DNA from: Mercurialis annua
Lineage: Eukaryota > Streptophyta > Magnoliopsida > Malpighiales > Euphorbiaceae
Length of the DNA: 64,000 nucleotides
Direction of reading: 5' to 3'
NCBI RefSeq assembly: GCF_937616625.2
Contig: NC_065572.1
Location: 71,918,653-71,982,652 of the forward strand
Every line of letters starts with the position of its first letter. Within the stretch, counting starts at the first letter, position 1. The notes beneath the pieces were generated by a model. That model saw nothing but the letters and a program-made list of their open reading frames with translations. It made no database searches and was not told the DNA's origin. Below are positions 13,611 to 25,600 of this stretch, one piece after another. Position numbers and translations under genes: made by a program.

Positions 13611-15310
13611 ATGGCGCTACATATCCACTCACCTTCTTATCTCATCAACAAAAAATCCAATCATCATCCTCTTCTATACTCTCCACCCAAATTCAAATTC
13701 ACAGTCCAATCCCAAACCCCCACTCCTGACCCGGAACCCGGCAGCGCTTCACCAGCAACAGAGAAACCCACTCCGCCTGGGCTAGGTTTTGGCCCATCAA
13801 CTACTAATAATCCAGCTTCAGTTTCAAGTAAGAAGAAGAAACAGAAGGGTAAAAGAGAGAGAGCGTCCATAATTAGACGGACACCTCTTGAGAAACCAAC
13901 GTTTGCTAGCCAAGAGATTGGTGAGGATAAAGCTAATGAGCAGAGTAGAAATGAAAGCGCGTTTCTTCTTGCTTGGTTAGGTCTTGGCGGTATTATTCTT
14001 ATTCAGGGCCTTGTGCTTGCTGCATCAGGTGAATATTTACCATTTTTATAGTTGAATTATAAATTTAGCTTGGTTTTAGGATATATTTAGTTGAAGTTTA
14101 AATGTTTGAAATATATTTGACATAATTTATTATAATATGGATTAATTTTTATGACAAATTTAATATGTGCTCAATGTGGAAAAGAAGTAGCAATTTTCAG
14201 AATGTAGAAATTATAAGTTGATTCAAATTATTTATATGAGAGGGTTTAGATGTTGATCCAGACAAAGCTTACCATAGGTAGCATATATACAGACATGCGA
14301 AAACGGATGGACATGGCGAAACAGTGTTATTTTAAGGTTTTCTATGTAAAAAATGAACTTTCGAAGTATCCGAAACGTTTCCGAGACAGGACATGGTGAT
14401 CGAATGAAATGTCCGTGCTATGTACTTGAACTAGCTAGAAATAGATTGAGCCTTACTGAATTGAAGCTGGATTATTAGTAGGTTATGTTTATGTAGCACA
14501 GTTTTGAATTATTTATCTACTTGAACTAAAAATAGATTGAGCCTCACTGAATTCGGCATTTTAAGGTTTAGGAGTGGCAAAAAGATAAGAGCTTTGATTA
14601 GGAAATGGTTTAGGATCCGGGAGGAAACCAGTTTTCAAAGGCTTACCTGAATATGTTAATTGATGGAAGATGTAAGGAAAATATATGGGCATTCAAGACT
14701 AATTATGATGAAGGCTTTAGACTCGAGATTGAGTAGGCTTAGAGAGATTATGTTTAAAGTTGTTTGCTTCTTCTAGTTTATGAAAAATTAAAAATCGGTT
14801 ATGATGGCTTTGGCTTCTACCCAGCTGATTTGTTGTGCAAATTATATATGACGTGTAGAATTGCTTCATGCATTGGGGCAGTCTGTGCACTTATTTGCTT
14901 TTTTCTTATAGATATGTCCAAAGTTTTTGTTATTCTTACAAAAGCTTCAAATGCTCTAAATTTGAGCCCACTTTTTGAAAAGGAGAAAGAACTAGTATAT
15001 CTTCATGATTTCCTTACTGTACTAACATAGTAACATGATTTTATCAAGCTAGTTAAGTGTTATAATGAAAACAATTATCTGGTTTATAATTTGATTTTAT
15101 TGTTATTTTCTATGTGATCTTGCATTCAAATTCCAGTAATGATTTGGCCATTTAAAATCCACAGGCTTGCTACCTGATGAATGGGACAGGTTTTTTGTGA
15201 AGTATTTATACCCATCTTTCACACCAACAGTCGGCTTGTTTGTCGCTGGAACTGTTGCATATGGAGTGATCAAGTACCTGCAGAACGAGCAACTTAAAGA
15301 CCAAAAATAG
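13611..15310 (+). CDS. LPA2: LOW PSII ACCUMULATION 2, chloroplast thylakoid protein
   Basis: Thylakoid membrane factor needed in Arabidopsis for efficient photosystem II assembly, reported to act on the CP43 module. Two exons, 13611-14028 and 15165-15310, are joined through a 1136-bp GT-AG intron (phase 1), giving 187 residues, close to the Arabidopsis length. The N-terminal 35 or so residues are rich in Ser, Lys and His with few acids, as in a transit peptide. A Pro-rich stretch and a basic KKKKQKGKRER cluster (74-84) follow. Two hydrophobic spans sit at about 117-138 and 157-177, separated by the exon-2 LLPDEWDRF motif. The intron holds no convincing gene. The neighbour upstream across the photolyase gene is MIP, matching the At5g51540-At5g51545 pairing as I recall it. 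Confidence 0.93.
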
Positions 15311-17470
15311 AAGTTTGCAAATGTAAATTATTGTTTCTTGTTGCACTAGGAGTAATTCTTACTTATAATTGGGTGATAGTTTCATACTGTTTCTTAGGCA
15401 ATATTTTGACATACTATTAGTGAAATATATTATAAATTTTTCCTGCAAAAGGAGCCACAGATCCTTATATGCTGCTGATCTCAAAATTGCCTAATGAAGC
15501 AGGCACGTGTGTGTATTTAGAAGATACAAGCTATCCATTTAATCCCCATATGTCACTCCAATTAGACTTTCTGGTAAGACATCATCAACATCAAATGCTT
15601 TTTTATTCTTTTATTAAGCTACACATTTTAACATGATATGCTTGCATTAGTAGTGCAAGATGATTTTTTGCTCTCGTCTTTTATTAAATTTTCTTGCTGG
15701 CTCGTGCTCATAGAATATGAAAAGATTATACATTTATCCATTGATCATATCCTCTGATATTCTATAGTTCATTGGGTTAGATTTATTTTATATGCCTAGT
15801 TTCCTGAAAATGACAAAAGGGGAATTTGATTAGGATACAGTGAGGAAGTCTACGCTTCTTGAGTTATCTGTTGTGATGGCTCATAGAAGTGAATTGAGAG
15901 GCAAAACGTTTTTAAGAACCTTATTGTCGCTTTTCACGAATAGCACTTGTGCAAAGCATTGTGAGACTACCAGCTGCAACTGCTGCTAGGTCTCTAGCTA
16001 TCTTGAAAGCTAAAAGGCTAAGCAGCCACTAACCAAAGTTAATGCTGAACCAAAGAGTTTTTGTAAATTATTTATGATGCTTTGAGAGCCACTTACTTTA
16101 GCGAGGCCGTGGGTTTTCATCAGCTTGAAGATAACTTGGATGCCATTAAGCCAGGTATGTTCTGTTTATGTTGTACGGCATATTACATTATTGTATAATT
16201 AACAGAGAAATGTGGGGTGGCATTGTCGAGAAGCAAACGTTTATAGGATACTATTTTCATATAGTTAGCAATATTTCTTGGTCCATTCTGTATGTTTGTT
16301 TTTGGAAAATATGTCATGCTTCTTATCAAAAATGGTTATGGTGCACTGGAATAATAGATATAGAAGGCAGTTGCCATATAACATAGCGCCATAACCCGCC
16401 AAGGCCCGGCCCAGATTGCTGAGTTTATCTTCGAGTTTGCGTTTTGTGGCATTGTTAATATGCTTATTTTGCTTAACTTGGTCTGCCAATCAACATATTT
16501 GTGAAATATTTGGCACCTTTCTAAAGACTGTCAAGGGAATTAAGCTGCAAGCTCAGTTCTACAAGCAAATATACTTTGCTTGGTAGATTTAAGTATCTAA
16601 TGATCATGATTATTGCATGTAATATAGCTAGTCTCATTGAATATTATCTTGTAGTACTAGATTCTTACAACAGTTAGTGCAATTGAAACCTTATCTACAT
16701 TATATAGAGTATATATCTTCAATACTGAATGACTGGTTATGGTTATTTACACCATAGTCATCATGTTCGTAATTTGATTCCTGTTTTTCCCATAAGTTAT
16801 ACGATCCCTGGTAGGATGTACAAAAATCAAATCAAACTGAATAAATTCAGTTTATTTTGGTTCGACATTTAAAAAATAGGGTTTTTAGTTTGGTTCTTAT
16901 CGAATGCACACCCTTAATCCGTTTGTCCCAACTCCCAAGGCATCTTTTGGACCACAGAATCATTTAGTTTTACAGCATATCAACAGTTGGTTTGAGATTT
17001 GGAAATGAACAATTGAATTTTGTAGCAAACTCTTTACTGTCAATTCATCAAAATTGTGTGACAATTAGGTGACATTATCTACATATACTTGAGGTCCCCT
17101 TTTTTTAATTATTGCTTCTCCTCCTTTGAGATCTTCCCTTTTTAATGCTAATCAATCTTCACCAACTCTTTGTTACCCTTTATTCTTTCTTAACCATTTG
17201 CGTTCTTTCATTGGTTAATTCAACAAACATTTATCCTTTTACTTATATCTTAATAACATAGTCAAATTTTCACTGTTTCACTTAAATAAATCTTGATTAT
17301 ATCACTTCCTTTACAATGCGATTGATAATGACATGTTCTTTCTAGGTTAAAATTGTAGTAATCCTAGTAAAAATTATTGTGGCAGGAAAACTATGTTACT
17401 GTCTGACGTGTTTATTGCCACATAAGTAATTTAATTGCTATAATAATCTTTCATCGATGTAAAATATAAG
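15311..17470. other. Intergenic region downstream of LPA2
   Basis: AT-rich sequence with no supported coding region on either strand. Short open frames, for example near 16168-16489, have no recognisable protein features. Confidence 0.5.
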
Positions 17471-17690
17471 TTCAGTTGCCAAAATATAATAAATAAAACG
17501 ATGGTAACCGTTTTGTAAAAAGTCTATTTACATGTGGCAGCAAAAAATTGTGTAATTATTAAACGGTCTGTTGTCACAAATAATTTTTGGCTGAATTGTT
17601 ATCGTAATTTTCCGTTGTAGAAATGAAATTCAGTTACCAAAATATAACCAATAAAACGGTAATAACCGCTCTCTAAAAGGCGTATATAGT
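17471..17690. repeat. Diverged direct duplication, about 158-bp period
   Basis: The segment starting TTCAGTTGCCAAAATATAAT at 17471 recurs at 17629 as TTCAGTTACCAAAATATAAC, each followed by an AATAAAACGRT-type stretch and an aaccg block. The two units are diverged, so the duplication is old. Function unknown. Confidence 0.6.
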
Positions 17691-18383
17691 TCCGTAATCG
17701 CATAGAACTTGAGGAAGAAAAGCAAAATCGGCGAAGAGAGACAAAAGCTAACAAGAAAGAATCTTGAGCTAGCTAGCAACAGCTACTTCATTCTTATTGC
17801 CACTTTTCTGTGGACATGAAGTCACAGTTAAAGCCAAACCGAATTCGTATTTAGTAGCATAAATGGAGAAGATAAGATAAGTTGCTTGTGTTATACACTT
17901 CAAATATCTAATGAATATTAGGGTTTCTGCTTCATTTAATCTCTACAATAAAATAATCAGCCTCTTCATTTTAATGCACCAATTAAATAACCTATATATT
18001 TCTACTTTGTGCAAGTCAAAAAGAACGATTTTCAGGCGCCGCTGCCACTTTTCCACCGATTCTTCAACTCTAATTGAGTATTTTTAATACTATGTTTCAA
18101 AAAACTGATACTATATAGCTTTTGTTTTGTTTATTTATTATTCATTGATTAAGACAAAGCAAAAGTGCCTCATTATTTTATTATTCTTACCTACTCTAAA
18201 ATGAGTAGTTCCAAAAAGAGTCCAAGTAACGCATTTTTTGACAAATATTAATAATAAAAAATAATAAACGTATCCATGAAAAAGATATAATAATGTCCAT
18301 TAACTATTAAAAACTATATACTATAAGTTTGTAATTATATACCACTTGAAAGAAGCTTGCCACTATAGGCACCAGCTGTTTCC
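17691..18383. other. Intergenic, left flank of the retrotransposon
   Basis: AT-rich DNA with no supported gene. It is interrupted at 18384-18388 by the target site of the LTR element. Confidence 0.45.
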
Positions 18384-18388
18384 CAAAT
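18384..18388. repeat. Target-site duplication, left copy (CAAAT)
   Basis: The five bases CAAAT immediately before the left LTR are repeated at 28575-28579 immediately after the right LTR. This fixes both element ends exactly. Confidence 0.95.
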
Positions 18389-18846
18389 TGATACAAGTCG
18401 ATCTTTAAGGGGTCGCCTGTACTATTTTTCCTGCACAAGTAACAAATATAAGCTCAAAGGACCTCAGGCTTGCTCAGCCTGAAAGCCACTCCGATGCTTA
18501 AGTCAGAGAGGGTTTTTTGGTAGGTAAATGAATGTAAGAGTATTTAAGTCTGATTTCTGCTTACCCTTCTCAGCGTTCGGTGGCTTCCTTTTATAATGAG
18601 TTTAAGGCGGTGGTTATCTGGTAAATCGTGGGTTTGCCCCACGATTATTGATAATGGTGAAGGCACGTTTCCGATTATCCCGGGTAGTGGGTGTCAGGGA
18701 ACGGAGTGGATGAGGTCGCCTAGATGGCAGACCGGGATGAGTCCGCCCGAGATAGATATGGGCGATGGGAGATTTGGAGGCTCGTTGGGCGAGCATAGCA
18801 TTCGTTAGGCGATGCTTGGAGTTCGAATATTATTAGGTCGGTATCA
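18389..18846 (-). repeat. 3' LTR of the Tat-type element
   Basis: 458-bp direct repeat of 28117-28574, identical except at 18761. It has TG...CA ends inside a 6-bp inverted TGATAC/GTATCA terminus. On the minus strand it carries the same TATAAAAG promoter motif (18588-18595) as the 5' copy. Confidence 0.95.
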
Positions 18847-18850
18847 GATG

Positions 18851-18860
18851 TCCCCCCCTT
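18851..18860 (-). promoter_or_regulatory. Polypurine tract
   Basis: On the minus strand AAGGGGGGGA lies just before the 3' LTR, with four bases between. This is the expected primer site for plus-strand DNA synthesis of the element. Confidence 0.85.
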
Positions 18861-18983
18861 ATAATCTTGCTAAGTCAAAGACTTGAAGCGCCAATTTTCA
18901 AAATTCGAATTTCCGAAATTTTCGAAACAACTTGAATTTCAAACGTTTCCTGCAACGGTTACGAATCTGAAGCGTTTTTTGAC

Positions 18984-18991
18984 TATAAAAG
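18984..18991 (+). promoter_or_regulatory. TATA box of the antisense retrotransposon gene
   Basis: TATAAAAG on the plus strand, 138 bp inside the left LTR and about 300 bp before the ATG at 19289. A second TATAAAAG lies at 19055-19062. A leader intron is possible (donor GTACAT near 19065, acceptor CTTCAG ending at 19272). The position suggests the antisense gene has its own promoter rather than using the LTR. Confidence 0.55.
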
Positions 18992-19288
18992 AACGCGACT
19001 TTTGGTTTTCCATTGATTATTTCGAGGAGTTTCCTGCTGTCAGGCATTCGAGTGTATAAAAGAGGTACATATTCTTTAATTAAAAGTTTTTTACTCTTAA
19101 TTTTTCTCTCTGCTTTTCTGTTAATTTTCTCTTTGATTCTGTATTTCTGTTGACGTATTTCTCCAGCCAGGTTTTCTTCGAGTTACATAGCACCAGACTT
19201 TCTCTTTTAATCAGTAAGTGGTTTAGCTATTTTTGTTTGTCTTCTTGTTTCCTTCTTCTTGTTTGCCTTCAGATAGTATATTCTTAGG

Positions 19289-22157
19289 ATGTCTACATTA
19301 AGGATTTCAATGTCTTCCCCTTCTTCTTCCTCTTCTTCTGAGAGTTCTGCCAGTGACCCTACTTACCCTGCTCCTCTTGCCACCCTTGTTGAGTTGTCAT
19401 CTGACGAGGAAGGGTTGTCTCAGAAGGTGATCCCTGATAGTGAGGAGGGTGTTGATGACAGAGGGCCAGAGGGCGAGGTTCCCCTTGAGGACGTTGGTGG
19501 AGATGAGGGTGGAGATGGTGAACTGGGTGATGACGAAGGAGACGAGGAGGATTTTGTTTTTAAAAGACGTAAAGTCTCCTCTGGGACATCTTCTAGTAAG
19601 AAAAAGCCCTTGTCTGAGTGGCCTATCAATCTGGGTCAAGAAGCCCTAGTTTGGATTAGGGCGAGGTACGAAATTCCCCCCTTCATCAGCCTTCGGATTC
19701 CATCTGAGGGTTCGGCTGTTAGCCAGGTCTTGAAGGATGATGAACAGTTGCTTTTTGTTGACGATTTTGAGGCGGGTTTGAGGCTACCACTCGACCTCTT
19801 TACCCAAGAAGTGTTCGATAATTTTAAGATCCCCTTGGGTCAACTCCATCCTAATGCCCACCGTCACTTGACCGGAGTTTTTATTCGTGGTCTCCAACTG
19901 AAGAGACAGGTGGGCTACGAGATTGTTAGGGCGATCTATTCTCTGGGGAGGAAGAAAAGCGACGAGTTCTTCTACTTGCAACCCGGGAGATCTCCCTTCA
20001 CTGGCCTTCCCAATTCTTTGAAGCGGTGGAAAGGTAACTTCGTCATCGCCAAGAAGGAAGGGGGTTGGGGCTCCATTCCGAATGTTTTTGTGGAAGGGCC
20101 CCTTAAGTTGGAAAAGGCGAACCTGAGCGAGGTTGATAAAGAGACGTTGCGTCTGCTTCGAGGTGGCGCTAAGGTGCACGTAGTGAATCTGATAAATTCC
20201 TATTTCGGCTGGGACCAAAGTGTCGCCTCCAAGAGAAATAAGAGAGTGCAGGGTGAAAAAGGGGGAAAGAGGAAGAAGAGTGAGGACAAGAGGGAGACAT
20301 CGCCCGATAATGGAGACGAGTTCCCTGATATGGGCGAACCACTGCTTTCTTCCCCTCTTAATATTTCTTCTATGCCTCTTAGTCCTTCTGGTACCTTGTT
20401 TGTACCATGAAGTTTTTATTCCCTTTTAATTTTTGTGAAGCGTTTTTTTGAATTTTCTTTCCTTTGACTTTTCAGTGCCGAACTTCAAGGAACTTCAGCA
20501 GAAGGTCATGGAGGACAGGAGAGCTCGTCGAGAGGCTCGAGAGAGGGAGGCCCTTCCCCAAGCTGATCCCAAGCCGTCTTCTGAGGCTAAGAAGGCGCCT
20601 GCTAAGAAAGGAGGCGATGTTCCTTCCACGGCTGGAGGCAAGCCACCTTCTTCTCAGAAGGGTGATGATTCTGCTCCCACTCCTAGGGTGGTGCTACCGG
20701 GTTTCCAGATAAAGGAACCTGTCACTGGCCCTCCTCCTCCTGCTGTTCCCTCTTACACTGGTAAGGGGAAGGATAAGATGGAGGTTCCTGCGAAGGAGAA
20801 GCTTTCCCGACCCCTTCCTCCGGCTCCCCAAACTGCCCCGGCTGCTTCGACCGGTAGCAAAAGGCGAGCTCCTTCTTCAGGGGGCGAAGATACTGAGGGG
20901 GAGGGACCTTCGATGAAAAGGCCTAAGAGGGATGTGATGGTGACTCAGGTCGACCTGCTCCTTCAGAAGTATGGGGCCGATGCCACTGTACGTTGTCCTG
21001 CCGTTGCCCATGACATCTTCCGGGGTTCCTGCTGCCCTTCGGACGTTGACTATTATTTGAAGAGGCCGGACCACGCACTGATGGACGATTGTTTTTCCAA
21101 CCTGGCAAAGGTTTGAATTTTCTATCTTTAGCATTTTGCCTTCTTCTTCCCGTGATGGTTATTTTCTAACTCAGTTTTATTTTATGTTTAGGTTGCCTAT
21201 GCCATCCGTCAATACCGCTCCAACCGTCTTAACGACGATGAGAGGCAGGTGAAGTTGAAGACGGAGTACAAGCTGTTGAAGGGAAAGTATGACTCCCTTC
21301 GCAGCGAACATGGCGGGTGTACTCAGAAACTGGACTCTCTTCGTGCTGATGTTGATAGATTATCCAGGGAGAGGGAGAGTGCTGTGAAGCAGCAGCGGGT
21401 GCTGTCTGAGGAGGTCGCCCGCCTTAAGAAGGAAAATAAAAATCTGGCGGCAGAGGTGGTGTTGAAAAGCACTGATTATGACGATCTCAAGAAGGAGTTC
21501 GATACCACCGTCACGGCCCTTAACGATAAAGTCTCAGTTGCTGAGAAGAGGCTTTATTTGAAGCGAGGCAGGCTGATTCGTGAGAAGGAGAGGCGTCGCC
21601 GTAACACCGCCCAGCTAGCCAATGATCTGACTGACTTCACTGAAGCCATCGTGGGTACCTACTTGGAGCGTCATCCTGATGGGGACGTTGAATTCTTATA
21701 TGGCTTTCCCGAGGGGGTTAACAGTGAGAGTGAGCCAGATTCTCCCCAAGACTTGTTTGTCTCCATCAAGTCTGAAGATGGTGGAGGTGCTGCTGAGGTT
21801 GCCGAACAGTCTGCCCAAGGGGTCCAGGGACCTGCCAAGGTTGGCGAGAAGCCTCTTGTTCCCGGTTTGGGGGGTAGTCCTGAGGAGAAGGACTTCGGCT
21901 TGCTTATATCTTCGGAGCGGCCTTTTGCTGCTCTGGACTTATTGGATCGGCCTTCTGACCTGGAGTCTATCCTTCCAGGGTCCGATCCTCTTAGTCTTGC
22001 CGATGTCCCTTCTCCCACCCGTTCTGGCAACATTCATGTCGATGCTTCTTCTTCAGCCAGGCGGGATTCGCAGGAGGGGCTATCTGTCCCCAATACCTTG
22101 GAGGGGAACAAGGAGGCTGCCCCGGAGAAGGTTGAGCCAGAGATCATCAAGCTTTAG
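19289..22157 (+). CDS. Antisense accessory protein of the Tat-type retrotransposon (three exons)
   Basis: Transcribed opposite to gag-pol, between pol and the 3' LTR. Exons 19289-20390, 20476-21110 and 21192-22157 join through 85- and 81-bp GT-AG introns with compatible phases into one 900-residue frame (2703 nt with stop). Order: Ser-rich start; acidic stretch (about 38-88); basic nuclear-signal-like cluster with KRRKV and KKK (92-106). Residues about 115-308 resemble the 'putative gypsy type transposon' domain (LPLDLF, LHPNA, LKRWKGNF). Then comes a Lys/Pro/Ala-rich linker with a second basic cluster (MKRPKRD), a heptad-rich coiled coil (about 599-710) and an acidic C-terminus. No catalytic motif is recognised. 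Its GC content is far above the flanking host DNA but like that of pol. A nuclear nucleic-acid-binding or regulatory role is inference. Such antisense frames are known in Tat elements; their function is not established. Confidence 0.8.
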
Positions 22158-22653
22158 ATTCCCCTTTTTTTTTTTGTTGTGCACTTTGTACATTTGTATC
22201 TTTTCTTTTGTTAGGAATTTTATTTTCCTTTGTAATTTCATGAGGGGCATTTGCCCTCTTTTTAATATATATCTCTTTTTTTTTTTTTTTTTTGAGACAG
22301 TTAGCTTCTATGTTCTCTTTATTTTAGGCGATATATATATTTCGACTGTGTATTTTCCTTTTTGGGGAATGAACTCGTCAGTTCTCCTCTTTGGAAATAT
22401 TTTAAGTAATCAACAACTATGGTAAAGAGATGATATCTGTGGAAATTCCTTGTCCGAGCAAGGGTAAATTAAAATACTTGCATAAATTCAAATACAGTAA
22501 TGTGATGAAATATCACTTGTAGAAATTGAAATAATGCTGTGATTAAACATCACTTGGAGGAATTGAAATACAATATTGAAACTGAACACTGCTTGACTAA
22601 TTATACTACTTCTTAAGGAATAACTAATCATGTCTGATGGCGACCCATTGTGA
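22158..22653. other. Tail-to-tail spacer between the antisense gene and pol
   Basis: 496 bp between the plus-strand stop at 22157 and the minus-strand stop at 22654. It contains a T run (about 22277-22293) and AT-rich sequence, and should carry the 3' ends of two converging transcripts. No coding potential is seen. Confidence 0.5.
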
Positions 22654-25600
22654 CTAAATTTTCCTCAAGTTGTTGGCGTTCCATGTCCTTGGTATGATTC
22701 TTCCCATGGAGTTGGTGAGTTTAAATGTTCCTTCTTTGATGACCTCGCTGATGGTGTAAGGTCCTTCCCAGTTTGGCTGCAGTTTTCCACTTCCTGCTTC
22801 TCCTTTTTTGACTTCGGTTTTTCGCATGACTAGGTCGCCTAGTTTGAATTTTCTTTTCTTTACATGGCTGTTGAAATGTTTGGCCATCTTTTGTCTGTAG
22901 GCTTCCATCCTGATGTCTGATCTGTTGATTTTTTCAACCAGGAGATCTAGATTGTTCCTGAGCTCTTCTTCGTTTTCTTCTAGGTTTAGCTGGTTGTCTT
23001 CTGTCCTTGGCGTGGGTGCGCCGATCTCTACAGGGATTACAGCCTCCGTTCCATAGGCTAGGGCGAATGGTGTTTCGCCCGTTGATTCTCTAGGGGTGGT
23101 ACGGTAATTCCATAGGACACTGTAGAGTTCTTCTACCCATCTTCCTTTGCACTCGTCTAGTCTTCTTTTTAGTCCGGCCAGTAGGATTCTGTTGGCCACT
23201 TCGGTTTGCCCATTCGATTGTGGATGGTAAACCGAAGTGAACCTTAGGTCGATTTGATACTCGGCACAAAACTTTCTAAACTTTGCTGAGTCGAACTGCT
23301 TTCCGTTGTCTGTGATCAGCACCTTCGGTATTCCAAACCTGCACAAGATAGATCTAAAGAAAAAGTTAGTTATGCGTTGTTGTGTGATTTTTGCCAGTGG
23401 TTCCGCTTCTATCCATTTGGTGAAGTGGTCGATTGCCACTACTAGGAACTTCCGTTGTCCTGTCGCCAAAGGGAGAGGTCCCAGGATGTCCATACCCCAC
23501 TGGGCGAACGGCCATGCACTGCCGATGGGTTTCATTTCTGAAGCTTGCTTTCTTGGTACCAAGGCATGTTGCTGGCAAGGCCAGCATCCCCTTACTAGCG
23601 TTGTAGCTTGTTCTTTCATCGTGGGCCAATAATAGCCTTGTAGTAGTGCTTTCCTGACCAGTGTTGATGCTCCGTCATGTGCTCCGCAGGTCCCCTCATG
23701 TAATTCTTTCATGATGTACTCCCCTTCTTCTTTGTTCACACATCTTAGCCAGGGATGGGTGAATGACCGTTTGTACAGCTGGCCGTTGTATATTCCGAAC
23801 TTTGATGAAAGTATCACTATCCTTTTGGCTTCCTTCTTATCCTCGGGGAGTATTCCATTAGCCAGGTATGCTGTGAGGGGGGACATCCAGGTTTCTTCCC
23901 CTTCTACCATCAGTACTTCGCCTTCTTCAACTTCTTCTTGAAAGCTAGGTTGTCGTTTGATTTCATGAGGAATGTTTCTCATTGGGTCGTAATTCTTCGT
24001 TGCTGCCCACTTTGCCAATTCGTCGGATCTTCCATTCATTGCTCTGGGTATTTGCTGTAGCGACCAGGATCGCCCATTATTGGCAAAGAAGGTTTTGGCC
24101 TGCTTGGCGTACTTCTTCAATGTAGCTTCCTTTACCTCGAAGTTCCCCGAGACTTGGTTCACGACCAGTTGTGAATCACTGCAGATCTGGACTTCGGAGA
24201 TGTTGAGCTCTTCGCATAGTTGCAACCCTGTTATCAGCGCCTCATATTCCGCAACGTTGTTGGAGGCTGGAAACTCGAGTCTTGCTGAGTATTCCATTTG
24301 GATTTTTCCTGGTCCTTTGAGCACGACTCCGATGCCTGCTCCTTCTCCGCAAACTGCTCCATCGACGTGCATCTCCCAGGGAGTCGTTTTGTCCTCCATG
24401 GGTTCTTTGAATGTTAGTTCAGCGAAGAAGTCGGCTAGTGCTTGTGCTTTCAGTGCTTTCCGAGCTTCATAGATAACGCCCAGACTTCCTATTTTGACGG
24501 CCCATTCTGCTATGCGTCCACTTGTTTCTGCCTTCTGGAGGATTTTTCGTAGTGGTTGGTCGGTCCGTACAATGACTTGGTGTCCTTCGAAGTAATGTCG
24601 GAGCTTGATGGTGGCGGTGTATACGCATAGCGCCAGCTTCTCCAACTTCGGGTATCTCAGCTCCGCATCTCTGAGTACTTTGCTAATATAGTAGATCGGG
24701 TATTGTTCGCCTCCTTTTTCCGACACCAATACTGCTGCTATTGTTTCGTCAGAGCAAGAGATGTATAAATATAACACGTCGCCCGGATCCGGTCTCGCCA
24801 ACAGTGGGGGCGAGGATAGGAAGCTTTTCAATTCTTCAAACGCCTGCTGGCATTCTGCGGTCCATGTGAAGTTCTTGATCTGTTTCAGGGTTTTGAAGAA
24901 AGGCAGGCATCGTTTTGCCGAGCAGGACATGAACCGACCTAGAGCAGTGATCCGGCCGTTGAGCTTCTGGACTTCATGTATGCTCCGTGGCGGTGTCATT
25001 TTTAAGACCGCTTCGATTTTATCTGGGTTAGCCTCGATACCCCTCTGAGAGACCATGTACCCCAAGAACTTGCCTGCCGGTACTCCGAATACGCACTTTT
25101 CCGGATTGAGTTTTAGCTGGTATCTCTTTAACGTCTCCAGGACTATCTTCACATCTGTTGGGTGGTCTTCAGCTCGGATGCTCTTGATAATCATGTCATC
25201 CACATAAACTTCCATGTGTTTTCCTATCTGATCTCTGAATATTGAGTTCACCAGCCGCTGATATGTGGCTCCTGCGTTCTTCAAACCGAAGGGCATCATC
25301 TTGTAACAAAATAATCCCTGGTCCGTTATGAAGGCCGTCTTCTCCTGATCTTCAGGTGCCATGGGTATCTGGTGATATCCCGCCTTGGCATCTAGGAATG
25401 TGTAGAGGGCGTGACCTGCTGTGGAGTCTACTAACTGATCAATGTGTGGAAGTGGGAAACTATCTTTGGGACATGCTTTATTCAGATCTGTGAAGTCCAC
25501 GCACATTCGGTAAGTGCCATTGGACTTTTTTACCATCACCACATTTGCTACCCACTTGGGGTAATAGGCGTCTTTGATCACGTTTGCTGCTTTTAACCGG

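Noticed and set aside
14764..15030. 88-codon frame inside the LPA2 intron
   Set aside because: It lies wholly inside a well-defined intron and has no family resemblance.
18596..18808. Identical 60-70-codon frames in both LTRs (also 28324-28536)
   Set aside because: They exist only because the LTRs are repeats. They overlap the LTR promoter region, have no protein family features and are antisense to the element.
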